This document shows positions 47,485 to 57,016 of a stretch of DNA of 64,000 nt, one piece after another. Source of the stretch: Candidatus Obscuribacterales bacterium (GTDB lineage Bacteria > Cyanobacteriota > Vampirovibrionia > Obscuribacterales > Obscuribacteraceae); the NCBI GenBank assembly GCA_020054205.1, contig JAGVLS010000010.1, positions 153,145-217,144 on the forward strand, written 5' to 3'. The position numbers and the translations under genes are program-made. Every line of letters starts with the position of its first letter. The stretch's first letter is position 1. The notes beneath the pieces are model-generated. The model saw only the letters and a program-made list of their open reading frames with translations, did no database searches and had not been told where the DNA came from.

Positions 47485-48462
47485 TTAGTTAGAACGACGA
47501 ATAGCAAAATCAAATATATCGACAAACAGCATAATCGATTCTTTAGACACTGAATTTGCTCCTTGGGTAAATTGCTTCAATAAGTCATTTGCTTCGCTTT
47601 GTAAAACATCTAGGCGCTTTATGCTAGCCTTTTCGCCAAACACTGTTACCCAAGTTGCTTTATTGCTAGCAATATCTTTGCCTGGTGTTTTTCCAAGTAT
47701 TGCTGCATCTCCCCTGACATCCAATAAATCATCGGCAATCTGAAAAGCTAAACCAAGAATTTGACCATAACGTTTAAACAAAGCTAGTTCTTTTTCATTG
47801 GCGCCAGCTAGCCTGGCACCAGACCAAGCAGAAAAGCTAAGCAAAGCTCCTGTTTTGCGATTATGTAAATTCTCTAACTTTTCTTGAGATATTTCGTTAT
47901 TGGCTTGAGGAATTATTTGACCTGTTAATTTCAAATCTTCAACTTGTCCACCAACCATGCCTTGCGCTCCAACAGATTTTACTAATTCCAATTGAACATC
48001 AATAAGCAATGATGGTTCAATGCCTTTTGTTGCTTTAAGCAATATTTCTGAGGCTAAAACTAATAATGCATCTCCTGCTAAAAGCGCCATCGCCTCTCCA
48101 AAAACTTTATGATTTGTTGGTTTTCCACGACGAAAATCATCATTATCCATAATAGGCAAATCATCATGAATCAAACTCATGGCGTGCACCATTTCAATGG
48201 CACAGGCACAAGGCATAGCAATTGTAAGAGCTTTTTTAGATAAGTCATTTGAAAAGTTTTTTTCTTTTGAAGCAATCGCCTCGAAAGCAGCTAAACATAA
48301 AAGTGCACGTATTCTTTTACCAGAAGATAAAACTGAATAACGAATAGACTCATACAAATCAGCCGGATCATTACCTTGAAGATACTTAGTAAGACTGTCT
48401 TCGATAAGTCCTCGTCTATCTAAAGCATATTTTTCAAAACTGATTTGCGTACCAGAAGCCAT
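47485..48462 (-). CDS. ispA: Polyprenyl (farnesyl/geranylgeranyl) diphosphate synthase
   Basis: A 325-aa trans-prenyltransferase that condenses IPP with allylic diphosphates. The first aspartate-rich motif is in IHDDLPIMDNDDFRRGKPT and the second in QIADDLLDVRG; YSVLSSGKRIRALL and HNRKTGALL are also typical. Chain length (C15 or C20) cannot be told. It probably feeds the isoprenoid carriers used by the envelope enzymes. Confidence 0.93.
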   Translation of the reverse strand: MASGTQISFEKYALDRRGLIEDSLTKYLQGNDPADLYESIRYSVLSSGKRIRALLCLAAFEAIASKEKNFSNDLSKKALTIAMPCACAIEMVHAMSLIHDDLPIMDNDDFRRGKPTNHKVFGEAMALLAGDALLVLASEILLKATKGIEPSLLIDVQLELVKSVGAQGMVGGQVEDLKLTGQIIPQANNEISQEKLENLHNRKTGALLSFSAWSGARLAGANEKELALFKRYGQILGLAFQIADDLLDVRGDAAILGKTPGKDIASNKATWVTVFGEKASIKRLDVLQSEANDLLKQFTQGANSVSKESIMLFVDIFDFAIRRSN

Positions 48463-48545
48463 CTTTATAATAATGTTGCGATCTAATCTTTAACTTACAA
48501 TTTTTGTGAGACAACCTGCATATCTTATTAGCTTTACAAGTTGTG

Positions 48546-49304
48546 TCAAGCTTGATCATTCTTTTTCTTAATGTAAGAAAATACGGCTCTACCAATATTC
48601 ATGCCAGCAATTACCCATTGATAAATGCTTTTTTCTTTGCGCAAAAATAACCATAACAGTGGACCTATACTTTTTACTGCTTGTTGAGATATGTCCTGAG
48701 CAGAAATAACTTGTTTGCTTGTTAAACGATTATTCAAACTAGATAATTGCGCGCGTACAAGTGTCCCGTTAAACATGACTTCATCACGCAATTCTGCCAT
48801 ATTAGCTTCCATCTGAGACAATGTAATTGCCATATTTCTACATTGCATGATGAGCACAATAAATACTGTACTCAATAAAAACATGAAAATTGCCATAAAA
48901 GCTTTTCCAAGAATAATTGGCTGAACAGTAAATATAAGCAATATTAAAATTGCCATAATAGCAAGAAGAACAATAGCTGTCGTAATGATTATGATTATGT
49001 GAGTAAATTTGGTGATAGGTACAATTACTTTAGCTATTCTCTGTGATATTTCCAAAAGTAAACGGCCAAATAATGCAGTATATTTGTTTTGTAAAAGAGC
49101 CATACTAAAGTCCACAGTAGACCAGGCTGCTTGCAAAAGCGTTTCAGCTACTTTTCGAAGAGCAAATTCACTAGCTACTAACATCACTATAGTTATAGTT
49201 AAATGAAGTCCTATAAATACCAATAGAACTGCTAACAACGTCTGACAAATAAAAAGCCCATCAAAATGAATTGACGATAAATTAAATAATTGAGAAAAGG
49301 GCAT
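48546..49304 (-). CDS. Hypothetical membrane protein
   Basis: A 252-aa protein I do not recognise. There are two hydrophobic zones: LFICQTLLAVLLVFIGLHLTIT (about 15-45) and a long IIIITTAIVLLAIMAILILLI region with a second helix (about 105-155). Amphipathic helices and a basic C-terminal end (YIKKKNDQA) surround them. Its neighbours are the prenyl synthase and acyl-CoA dehydrogenase genes, same strand. Confidence 0.65.
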   Translation of the reverse strand: MPFSQLFNLSSIHFDGLFICQTLLAVLLVFIGLHLTITIVMLVASEFALRKVAETLLQAAWSTVDFSMALLQNKYTALFGRLLLEISQRIAKVIVPITKFTHIIIIITTAIVLLAIMAILILLIFTVQPIILGKAFMAIFMFLLSTVFIVLIMQCRNMAITLSQMEANMAELRDEVMFNGTLVRAQLSSLNNRLTSKQVISAQDISQQAVKSIGPLLWLFLRKEKSIYQWVIAGMNIGRAVFSYIKKKNDQA

Positions 49305-49348
49305 GAATTAATTGCCTATTGAGAAACTGTATTATTATTTTACCCAAT

Positions 49349-50494
49349 TTATTTAAGTAATTGACGCGCAATTAACATACGTTGGATTTGATTTGTACCT
49401 TCATATATAGGTCCAGCTTTAGCGTCCCGATAAATTCGCTCTAAAAGCAATTCTGGTTTTAAGGAAGATAGACCGATAAATGACATTACTTCATTAACTA
49501 CATACATTGCTGTGTCAGTTGCTTGAATTTTTGCCATGGCAGCCAATGTCACATCAGCTTGATTACGATCGATAGAATGAGCAGCCTCATAAGTCAATGT
49601 TCTGGCTGATTCAACCATAGTCGCTAATCTGCCAATAAGTTCATGAGAATTTTTATTAGTATTTGATGTTAAAACATCGAGTGCTCCTTGCGCCCAACCA
49701 GTCGCTTGAGCTGCTATCGTTACTCGTCCTTTAGCTAAGCTTGATAAGGCTACTTTTCGCCCCATGCCTATTTCGCCTAAAATATTTTGTTTGGGAACTT
49801 TGCAATCAGTAAATACTATTTCACAAGTTGAGTAACCGCGCATACCCAACATGTCAAATTTTTGGCCAATAGCAAAACCAGAAAAGTTTTTTTCTACAAT
49901 AAAAGATGTAATTTTACTTTCAGAATTAGAATTACTACTTTTATCTATATATCGTGCCATCACTATAAAATAATCGGCAGACGCACCTGATGTGATAAAC
50001 ACTTTTGTCCCATTTAAAATGTAATTATCACCATCAAGGTAAGCTGTTGTTTTTAAAGCAGCTGTATCAGAACCAGCGTCAGGCTCTGTCAAACCAAAAG
50101 CACCTAAATAAGTTCCAGCAGCTGATTGAGTTAAATAATGTTCTTTTTGCTCATTAGTACCAAATCGATAGATTGGCTCTTGGCAAAGTACATGAACGCC
50201 TAAAGAGCTCATAATTGGAATAGATTTACGCCCAAATTCTTCGTTGACAAGACAAAAGCTAAGATAATCGGCCCCGGTACCGCCATATGTAGTTGGAAAA
50301 GGTAACGCACCAAAACCTTCTTTACATGCCAATTCGAAGAGATCACGCCGAAAGATATTACTGGTATCCGATGCAATTACATCACTAATAGCAATAGAGG
50401 CAGCAAATGCCTTTGCTTTATTGCACCATAGCTTTTGTGTATCAGATAAAAATAAAGATGTTTCGGTTTTATGTTGTGGCAAAGTCTGAAGCAT
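49349..50494 (-). CDS. Acyl-CoA dehydrogenase
   Basis: A 381-aa FAD flavoenzyme of beta-oxidation type. GAFGLTEPDAGSDTAAL binds FAD, VFITSGASADYFIVMAR is the middle domain, and the C-terminal YRDAKAGPIYEGTNQIQRMLIARQLL has the catalytic-base region (EGT). It would oxidise an acyl-CoA to the enoyl-CoA. I use ATG 50494; TTG 50521 adds nine residues. No other fatty-acid gene is adjacent. Confidence 0.9.
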   Translation of the reverse strand: MLQTLPQHKTETSLFLSDTQKLWCNKAKAFAASIAISDVIASDTSNIFRRDLFELACKEGFGALPFPTTYGGTGADYLSFCLVNEEFGRKSIPIMSSLGVHVLCQEPIYRFGTNEQKEHYLTQSAAGTYLGAFGLTEPDAGSDTAALKTTAYLDGDNYILNGTKVFITSGASADYFIVMARYIDKSSNSNSESKITSFIVEKNFSGFAIGQKFDMLGMRGYSTCEIVFTDCKVPKQNILGEIGMGRKVALSSLAKGRVTIAAQATGWAQGALDVLTSNTNKNSHELIGRLATMVESARTLTYEAAHSIDRNQADVTLAAMAKIQATDTAMYVVNEVMSFIGLSSLKPELLLERIYRDAKAGPIYEGTNQIQRMLIARQLLK

Positions 50495-50557
50495 AGATGA
50501 TAATTTGAGTGATAATCTCAATGTTATATCATATTGAAAATAGCTCTAATTTATATA

Positions 50558-52198
50558 TTAGTTGCTAACTAGTTCTAGTTTGCGCAATTCTTGCAAAGCA
50601 TGAGGCACCATGTTAGAGATATCAGATGCTGTCATACCATCCTCGCCTATAGATTCAGCTGCCAGGTCGCCAGCTATTCCATGCACGTAAGCACCAGCAA
50701 CTGCTGCTTCATTTGGCTCTAGCCCTTGAGCAAGAAATGCACCAATAATTCCAGATAATACATCACCAGCACCTGCTGTCGACATACCAGAATTACCGGT
50801 AGGAATAATAAAAGCTTCATTATAAGCACTAGCTACAATTGAATGCGCGCCTTTTAAAACTACAGTACAACCAAATTCTTGAGCAGCTTTAGCTGCCCAA
50901 AATAATCGATCGGATTGAATTTCTTCTGTGCTTACATCTAAAAGACGGGACAATTCTTTTGGATGTGGTGTAAGTACAAGCAAATGTCCATTAGCAAATT
51001 TATTTTTACCAATCTTAGCTAAAGCATTTAAAGCATCTGCATCGATAATACAAGGTTTGTTTATTTGTGGTACTAAAGCTTGAACAAACTTGATTGTTTC
51101 ACTATTCATGGACAAACCTGGTCCTAAAATAAGAGCATTAGCACTCTCAATTTCTTTTTCTATTTCACTTAAAGCGGTAAGCGCTATAGAATGATTATTA
51201 GTTTCAGCAACACCGCGGAAAATAACTTCTTCGGGAGGCATTTCAATTACTAAAGATTTGGCAGTGGCAAGTATTGAAAGTCCACAACCAGATTTAAGTG
51301 CGGTTCTGGCTGCTAAAAAAGCTGCTCCTGCCATACCAAAACTACCAGCTATAGTTAGCACTTGCCCAAATGTTCCTTTATGTGATGCTTGTGGTCTAGC
51401 TGGTAACAAATCGGCAATTAGCTCATCATCAGCCAGTCCCCATCTGGGTGAAAGAAAGTTTACATCACTTTCTTGGGTAAATGTGTCAGGTAAGCTATCG
51501 ATATAAGGTAAACCTATATCAAATAATTTTATTTCTCCTGCCAAATCAAAACCAGGATAAATTAACAAGCCAGCTTTATAATAACTAAATGTAGCTGTAG
51601 CAGTTGCTCTTATAGCAGCTCCCATTATTTGTCCATTATCAGAATTAATTCCTGATGGCACATCAATTGATAAAACCGGTTTTTCACTAGCATTAATGAT
51701 TTCAATTATTTGTGCATAAATTCCCTCGACAGATCTATCAATGCCAGTTCCTAGTAAAGCATCAACTATGAGAGCTCCATCAAGAAGAGCTTCTTCTAAT
51801 ATTCCATAATTATCATCGTTCAGAAATGTTACTTTTACTTCCAATGTATGCAAAATATCTAAATTTACCTGAGCTTCGTTAGATATCATTTTAGATGCAC
51901 CATTATTTCCACCAATTATGTATACATCAACATCCAAACCAGCTAAAAACAAATGTCTAGCAACAACCAATCCGTCTCCACCATTATTGCCTCTGCCACA
52001 AACAACAATAATTTTTTCAATTTCATCGCCTTGATAATTCAAATTCAAATCCATTAGTGACAAAGCATATTCACTGGCTTTGTTGCCTGCCAATTCCATC
52101 AATACAGAGCCCCAATAATTACTGCACTGTTTTATCCAAAGAGCTTCTAATTCTCTTAGTTGTTTTGTTGTTGGAATTCTTGTAAACAAATCAAACAT
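50558..52198 (-). CDS. nnr: Bifunctional NAD(P)H-hydrate epimerase/dehydratase
   Basis: A 546-aa repair enzyme for damaged NAD(P)HX. The N-terminal YjeF_N domain (about 1-220) has GRGNNGGDGLVVARHL. The C-terminal carbohydrate-kinase-like domain has ILGPGLSMNS, VVLKGAHSIVA and GNSGMSTAGAGDVLSGIIGAFLAQG. I start at ATG 52198 (MFDLFTRIPTTKQL) with GGAGA about 10 nt upstream, just clear of the ABC ATPase gene stop at 52206. Confidence 0.92.
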   Translation of the reverse strand: MFDLFTRIPTTKQLRELEALWIKQCSNYWGSVLMELAGNKASEYALSLMDLNLNYQGDEIEKIIVVCGRGNNGGDGLVVARHLFLAGLDVDVYIIGGNNGASKMISNEAQVNLDILHTLEVKVTFLNDDNYGILEEALLDGALIVDALLGTGIDRSVEGIYAQIIEIINASEKPVLSIDVPSGINSDNGQIMGAAIRATATATFSYYKAGLLIYPGFDLAGEIKLFDIGLPYIDSLPDTFTQESDVNFLSPRWGLADDELIADLLPARPQASHKGTFGQVLTIAGSFGMAGAAFLAARTALKSGCGLSILATAKSLVIEMPPEEVIFRGVAETNNHSIALTALSEIEKEIESANALILGPGLSMNSETIKFVQALVPQINKPCIIDADALNALAKIGKNKFANGHLLVLTPHPKELSRLLDVSTEEIQSDRLFWAAKAAQEFGCTVVLKGAHSIVASAYNEAFIIPTGNSGMSTAGAGDVLSGIIGAFLAQGLEPNEAAVAGAYVHGIAGDLAAESIGEDGMTASDISNMVPHALQELRKLELVSN

Positions 52199-52205
52199 CA
52201 AATAA

Positions 52206-53165
52206 TTATCTCCTCGGCACAATAACACATCTAACAAAATGTTTTTCTATTTTTTCTTCCAGGGTAGGAATATCTTCCAAACAAGAATTTTCAACATAAG
52301 AACATCTAGGTGCAAATCGACACGCTTTAGGTAAATTTATTAAACTAGGTGGCTGTCCTTCAATTGATTTTAATCGAGATGTATTAGGACGAGGAATGGA
52401 ATTCATCAGTCCAATTGTATAAGGATGTTTTGGTTTGCTAAATAATTCATTTATATCGGCATACTCTACAATTGAGCCAGCATACATCACAGCTACCTTA
52501 TGGCACATTTCAGCAACCACACCTAAATCATGAGTAATAAGTATAATAGACATTCCATATTCAGTTTGAATGCTTCTTAGCAAGTCTAATATTTGTGCCT
52601 GCACAGTAACATCTAAAGCTGTAGTTGGTTCATCTGCAATTAAAATTTTTGGCTTGCAAGATAATGCCATGGCAATCATTACTCTTTGCCGCATTCCACC
52701 AGAAAATTGATGTGGATAATCATCTATCCGCGCAATCGCTTTTGGTATGCGTACTTGTTCAAGTACTTCTATTGTCAATTTGCGTGCTTGTTGAGCGGCA
52801 ACTTTTTGGTGTAATTGAATCGCTTCAGCAATTTGTTCACCAATTGTATATACAGGATTGAGCGATGTCATTGGATCTTGAGGGATGAGTGCAATCTGAT
52901 TACCTCTAACCATACGCATTTTATCTTCTGATAAAGTAAGTAAATCTTGTCCATTAAAGATAATTTTGCCAGAGGCAATTTTTCCTGGATAAGGAATAAG
53001 ACGCATGATTGCTAAGGCGGTCACTGATTTGCCACAGCCTGATTCGCCCACTATGCCAAGAACCGATTTTTGTTCTAATTTAAAGCTTAAGCTATCAACT
53101 GCTTTAGCTAGACCAAGTTCTGTATTAAAGACTACTGAAAGATTGTCAATTTCAAGCAGGCTCAT
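52206..53165 (-). CDS. ABC transporter ATPase, OppD/DppD type
   Basis: A 319-aa ATPase with Walker [10 protein letters not shown]-loop [12 protein letters not shown], signature [16 protein letters not shown], Walker [15 protein letters not shown] and the C-terminal oligopeptide-transporter domain ([15 protein letters not shown]) with cysteines typical of Dpp/Opp/Nik ATPases. The permeases and binding protein are not in the window. Its stop lies 7 nt before the nnr start. Confidence 0.88.
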   Translation of the reverse strand: MSLLEIDNLSVVFNTELGLAKAVDSLSFKLEQKSVLGIVGESGCGKSVTALAIMRLIPYPGKIASGKIIFNGQDLLTLSEDKMRMVRGNQIALIPQDPMTSLNPVYTIGEQIAEAIQLHQKVAAQQARKLTIEVLEQVRIPKAIARIDDYPHQFSGGMRQRVMIAMALSCKPKILIADEPTTALDVTVQAQILDLLRSIQTEYGMSIILITHDLGVVAEMCHKVAVMYAGSIVEYADINELFSKPKHPYTIGLMNSIPRPNTSRLKSIEGQPPSLINLPKACRFAPRCSYVENSCLEDIPTLEEKIEKHFVRCVIVPRR

Positions 53166-53308
53166 TGTATAAATTTCCTCAGAACTAATATATTGCCATA
53201 TTTAATAGCCATGATGGCAGATTTGCTTGCCTAAAATCAATGATTTAGCATAATCTGTTGGAAGGGACTTAAAATAGGGAATAATAGATTTGGTTAAGGA
53301 GACAAATT

Positions 53309-53662
53309 ATGAATCAAGACAGTATGGGTCGCACAAGAGATATTTCAGTATTACAACTCTTGACCAGGCTTGTCGTTGAAACAGAAAAGCTTATTAAATT
53401 AGCTGATGATATTAATCAACATTCTAAGACACCTCAAGCTAAATCTGCTATGAATTTAATTGGCTCAGAAGTAAACAATATTTTGCAAATTATTAAAATA
53501 TCGATAGATCCCCTCTACAACCTTTATGAAATAGATCCAGGTATGAAAGCCGCCAAACAATCTAAAGAAGCAAGCAGCGAAAAAACTCCAACTAATAAAG
53601 AAGAGACTAAAGAATACGACGAAAATGTTTTATGGTCTGAACTTTCCAATACATCACAATAA
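53309..53662 (+). CDS. Hypothetical protein, 117 aa
   Basis: I do not recognise this small soluble protein. It has helices at about 10-70 (TRDISVLQLLTRLVVETEKL) and an acidic, Lys/Glu-rich tail. AAGGAG (53296-53301) lies 7 nt before ATG 53309, an excellent ribosome site, so it is expressed. It stands alone between genes on the other strand. Confidence 0.65.
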   Translation: MNQDSMGRTRDISVLQLLTRLVVETEKLIKLADDINQHSKTPQAKSAMNLIGSEVNNILQIIKISIDPLYNLYEIDPGMKAAKQSKEASSEKTPTNKEETKEYDENVLWSELSNTSQ

Positions 53663-53668
53663 ATCTTT

Positions 53669-54445
53669 TTAGCTTGATGCAGGCTTTAAAGAAAGAATTA
53701 TTAGTTTAATAGCAGCCATAATAAGAACAATTGCTAATAATTTACATAAAGTTTTTTGTCCTAAAAATTTAGCACCAGCTCGTGAGCCTATGATGCCACC
53801 TAAAAATGCAAATATAATCAATAGCCCACTGTCAAAATTTATAGAGGCAATTTCATTAACAGAAGCCCTTCCTAAAAGCCCAGCAATAGAATTACCAACA
53901 ATAAACATGCTAGATGTAGCAGCAGTAACTTTTGTATCTGCCCAATTAGATAGAAGCATAATTGGACTTAAAAATATTCCTCCACCGACTCCAACTATTC
54001 CTGATAACAAACCAATTGCTATACTAACAATTGCGACAATAATAATTTTTGGTTCTTTTGTTTTTTCAAACTGAGCTGTTTCTTTTGATATAAAAGCAAG
54101 GCGAAATGAAGTAAACAACAACACTATTGCAAGCAAAATAAAATAAACTTGGCTCGATACTTTTATAAATCCACCAATAAAAGCAAACGGAATTGAAAAA
54201 AGTAAAAACGACAGAGATAGCTTTAGCTTTAAATGTCCTGCTTTAGCATATGAATAAAGAGCAATACTAGCGACAAGAATATTGAGTATTAATGCTGTAG
54301 TAGACATTTGTTTGGCACTAAAAGAAAAAAATGATAAAACAGCTAAATAGCCTGATGCGCCACCATGTCCAACTGACGAATATACACAAGCAACTACAAA
54401 AACAAGTACAGGTAAAAGAATTGTTTTAAGCCAGTCTGCATCCAT
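53669..54445 (-). CDS. TSUP/TauE-SafE family membrane transporter
   Basis: A 258-aa protein with about eight helices and the family pattern SSVGHGGASGYLAVLSFF and GLLSGIVGVGGGIFLSPIMLL (two inverted half-repeats with Gly-rich loops). Members export sulfite, sulfonates or other anions; the substrate is not predictable. No linked sulfur gene is seen nearby. Confidence 0.85.
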   Translation of the reverse strand: MDADWLKTILLPVLVFVVACVYSSVGHGGASGYLAVLSFFSFSAKQMSTTALILNILVASIALYSYAKAGHLKLKLSLSFLLFSIPFAFIGGFIKVSSQVYFILLAIVLLFTSFRLAFISKETAQFEKTKEPKIIIVAIVSIAIGLLSGIVGVGGGIFLSPIMLLSNWADTKVTAATSSMFIVGNSIAGLLGRASVNEIASINFDSGLLIIFAFLGGIIGSRAGAKFLGQKTLCKLLAIVLIMAAIKLIILSLKPASS

Positions 54446-54469
54446 AATATGTATGTATAAATTTATTTC

Positions 54470-55402
54470 TTATGCTTTACGAGCCAATTCATGAGTGTGT
54501 CCGCCACCCTTCATCATATTGAATAAATGCAATACATGTGGAAAAACAGCATTCAATGATTCTATTGTCCCTTTACAAGAACCAGGCAAATTAATGAATA
54601 ATGTCTCTCCTCTTAATCCAGAGGCACTGCGAGAAAGCATGGAATATGGTGTACGCTCCTGTCCATAATTTCTCATAGCTTCGGCAATACCATCAATTTT
54701 TGTTTCAATAATTTCTTCCATAGCTTTTGGTGTGCAGTCACGTTTACTTAAACCTGTCCCGCCAGTGGTAACTACTAAGTCAAGTTTTTGTTTGTCTGCA
54801 TAATCTTTTGATTGTAGAATTATTGTCTCTAAATCATCAGCAATAATTTTGTAATCAACAACTTTTACACCTAAATTAGTTAAGCGCTCAACAATTGCTT
54901 TACCTGATGTATCTTCTTTTTTACCTTTTACAATTGAATCAGACATTACCAATACAGCTGCCTTTAGCTGCTCAGTAAATTTATCTTTGAAATCTGATTT
55001 ACCACCTGTTTTTGATATTAATTCAATACTTGAAATTTCCATGCTTTCATCAAGCATTTTGAGCATGTCATATAAAGTCAAAGCATAAACTGAAGCACCA
55101 GTAAGTGCTTCCATTTCCACTCCTGTTTTGTATATAGCCTTAACGGTTACATCAACTGTAATTGTTCCATTGGCGATTTCATATTCCACACCAATAAAAT
55201 CAATAAGTATTGGATGACAATAAGGAATTATTAAGCTTGTATTTTTTGCTGCTTGAATAGCAGCAACCTTGGCTACCTGAAAAGGATCACCTTTAGGAAC
55301 TTTATTTTCTTCAATAAGCTTAATTGTTGTGGCACTTAGTTTTAGAGTGGCTCTGGCACAAGCTGTTCTCAGTGTTTTTACTTTGTCAGAAATATCACGC
55401 AT
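54470..55402 (-). CDS. moaCB: Bifunctional MoaC-MoaB molybdenum cofactor protein
   Basis: A 310-aa fusion. Residues of about 1-155 are MoaC-like (IPYCHPILIDFIGVEYEI, KTGVEMEALTGASVYALTLYDMLK), which forms cPMP from GTP-derived precursor. Residues of about 165-310 are MoaB/MogA-like (VVTTGGTGLSKRDCTPKAME, FINLPGSCKGTIESLN), which adenylates molybdopterin. Fusions of this kind are known. No molybdoenzyme gene or other moa gene is in the window. Confidence 0.9.
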   Translation of the reverse strand: MRDISDKVKTLRTACARATLKLSATTIKLIEENKVPKGDPFQVAKVAAIQAAKNTSLIIPYCHPILIDFIGVEYEIANGTITVDVTVKAIYKTGVEMEALTGASVYALTLYDMLKMLDESMEISSIELISKTGGKSDFKDKFTEQLKAAVLVMSDSIVKGKKEDTSGKAIVERLTNLGVKVVDYKIIADDLETIILQSKDYADKQKLDLVVTTGGTGLSKRDCTPKAMEEIIETKIDGIAEAMRNYGQERTPYSMLSRSASGLRGETLFINLPGSCKGTIESLNAVFPHVLHLFNMMKGGGHTHELARKA

Positions 55403-55449
55403 CTAAATAATAACTCCAGGTTTTATATTCAAATTGATCTTATGCCATC

Positions 55450-55479
55450 TTGCTAGCATCTCACAGCTGCTAATATAAA
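55450..55479 (+). promoter_or_regulatory. Possible promoter of dps
   Basis: TTGCTA (55450-55455) and TATAAA (55474-55479) with 18-nt spacing, 27 nt upstream of the dps ATG. The ribosome site GGAG follows. No PerR- or OxyR-type box was identified. Confidence 0.4.
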
Positions 55480-55506
55480 CACAATAATTTTTCTGGAGAT
55501 TAATAA

Positions 55507-56040
55507 ATGAGCAAAGTAAACACCAAAGACAACTTTAAACTTTCTGAAGTCGACCATTTACATGCGACTCGCATAGATCTTCCTGTCAAGATGCGCTCAA
55601 AAGCGATTAGTTTGCTCAATCAAACATTAGCTGATACGCTCGATCTTAAAAGCCAAGTTAAACAAGCACATTGGAATGTAAAAGGGCCACATTTTTATCA
55701 GCTACATTTATTATTCGATGAAATTGCAACTGAATTAGAAAATTATGGTGATATGGTTGCCGAGCGTATTACATCTTTAGGTGGAACAGCACTCGGGACA
55801 GTTAGAGTAGCAGCAGAAGTATCAAAACTAGATGAATATCCATTAGATATTATTGATGGACCTGATCATGTTGAAGCATTATCAGATCGTCTTTCTCAAT
55901 ATGGTAAAGACATAAGAGAAAATATAGACGAATGTGCTGACCTAAAAGATGCGACAACTGCTGATTTATATACTGAAATTTCTCGTGATATAGACAAACG
56001 TTTATGGTTTTTAGAAGCTCATTTGCAAGGCAAACGCTAA
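55507..56040 (+). CDS. dps: Dps-family ferritin-like protein
   Basis: A 177-aa DNA-protection ferritin that stores iron and removes peroxide. The ferroxidase-region motif AHWNVKGPHFYQLHLLFDEIA followed by ELENYGDMVAERI is intact, and the C-terminal helix (YTEISRDIDKRLWFLEAHLQ) is typical. GGAG is 8 nt upstream of ATG 55507. It leads a stress cluster with a universal stress protein and a CoA-transferase. Confidence 0.93.
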   Translation: MSKVNTKDNFKLSEVDHLHATRIDLPVKMRSKAISLLNQTLADTLDLKSQVKQAHWNVKGPHFYQLHLLFDEIATELENYGDMVAERITSLGGTALGTVRVAAEVSKLDEYPLDIIDGPDHVEALSDRLSQYGKDIRENIDECADLKDATTADLYTEISRDIDKRLWFLEAHLQGKR

Positions 56041-56073
56041 TAAAATTTAAAAATTAAAAGGAAATAGTAAGTT

Positions 56074-57015
56074 ATGGCAAAAAAATCATTATTGCTTGGG
56101 CTAGATGGCTCAGCACAATCAAAATATGCTGCTGAAATTGCTTGGTCACTAGCAAAAACTGGCAATATGAAAATAACAGCTCAACATGTAATTGATAGTT
56201 TAGCGGCCTGGGATTTTCTTTGTTTTGATATTGCTGGTTTTATTGGAAGCGGTCCATATTTTACTGCTCATGAAGCTATGCGTAATTCATTGCATTCAAT
56301 TGGAGAGACTCTAATAGATGTATATAAAAGCATGGCTCAACCACATAAAATCGACACTGAATGTTTTTTGGACGAAGGAACAACAATTAGAGAAATATCT
56401 AATCGCGCTAAAGAGCACGATTTAGTAATTATTGGTCATCGTCCAACAGGCATGCAGTCAGAAGATGAAGATCAACGTATATTGCCACGTCGCTCAACAG
56501 CAGAAACTCTTACTTATTATTCTCCAAAGCCACTTTTAGTTGTGCAAGATCGTATTAAGCCATGGACAAATATGCGTCTATTATTATCTACAGCTCAAGT
56601 ACCTTCACAATTGCTTAATTCATTTGTTGACTTTGCATCATCCGTTTCAATTACTCCAGAAGTAAGATATTTAGTTACATCTGATCCTGATGCAAATATT
56701 TCAGATGATAAAGCATCAACAGATGCTCTTAAGCTAAGCAAAGACCTAACTAAATTAGTGCCTGGACTAGCTAAATCCAAAATAGATGCTAAAGCTATTG
56801 GGAATATCAATCATTACATGCGTGATGATGCTGAAATTGATCCCGATACACTGCCAGTAGTACCGGTATTTAACATAGCAGGTATTCGAAAAACTTGCCT
56901 TGGTGTAACACCTGATACTTTAGTCAGGTATTTATCCCATCCAGCAATATTATTTTGGATAGAAGAAGTACCAGTTAAAGCTTCCAAGTTAGAAAAAACA
57001 TCTGCAAAGACATAA
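56074..57015 (+). CDS. Universal stress protein, tandem-length UspA type
   Basis: A 313-aa protein. The N-terminal UspA fold has LLLGLDGSAQSKYAAEIAWSL and EHDLVIIGHRPTGMQSEDED with the Gly-rich nucleotide site, and STAETLTYYSPKPLLVVQ. The second half (about 165-313) is a degenerate second Usp-like unit (NMRLLLSTAQVPSQ). It lies 33 nt after dps. The CoA-transferase ATG begins 1 nt past its stop. Confidence 0.8.
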   Translation: MAKKSLLLGLDGSAQSKYAAEIAWSLAKTGNMKITAQHVIDSLAAWDFLCFDIAGFIGSGPYFTAHEAMRNSLHSIGETLIDVYKSMAQPHKIDTECFLDEGTTIREISNRAKEHDLVIIGHRPTGMQSEDEDQRILPRRSTAETLTYYSPKPLLVVQDRIKPWTNMRLLLSTAQVPSQLLNSFVDFASSVSITPEVRYLVTSDPDANISDDKASTDALKLSKDLTKLVPGLAKSKIDAKAIGNINHYMRDDAEIDPDTLPVVPVFNIAGIRKTCLGVTPDTLVRYLSHPAILFWIEEVPVKASKLEKTSAKT

Positions 57016-57016
57016 G

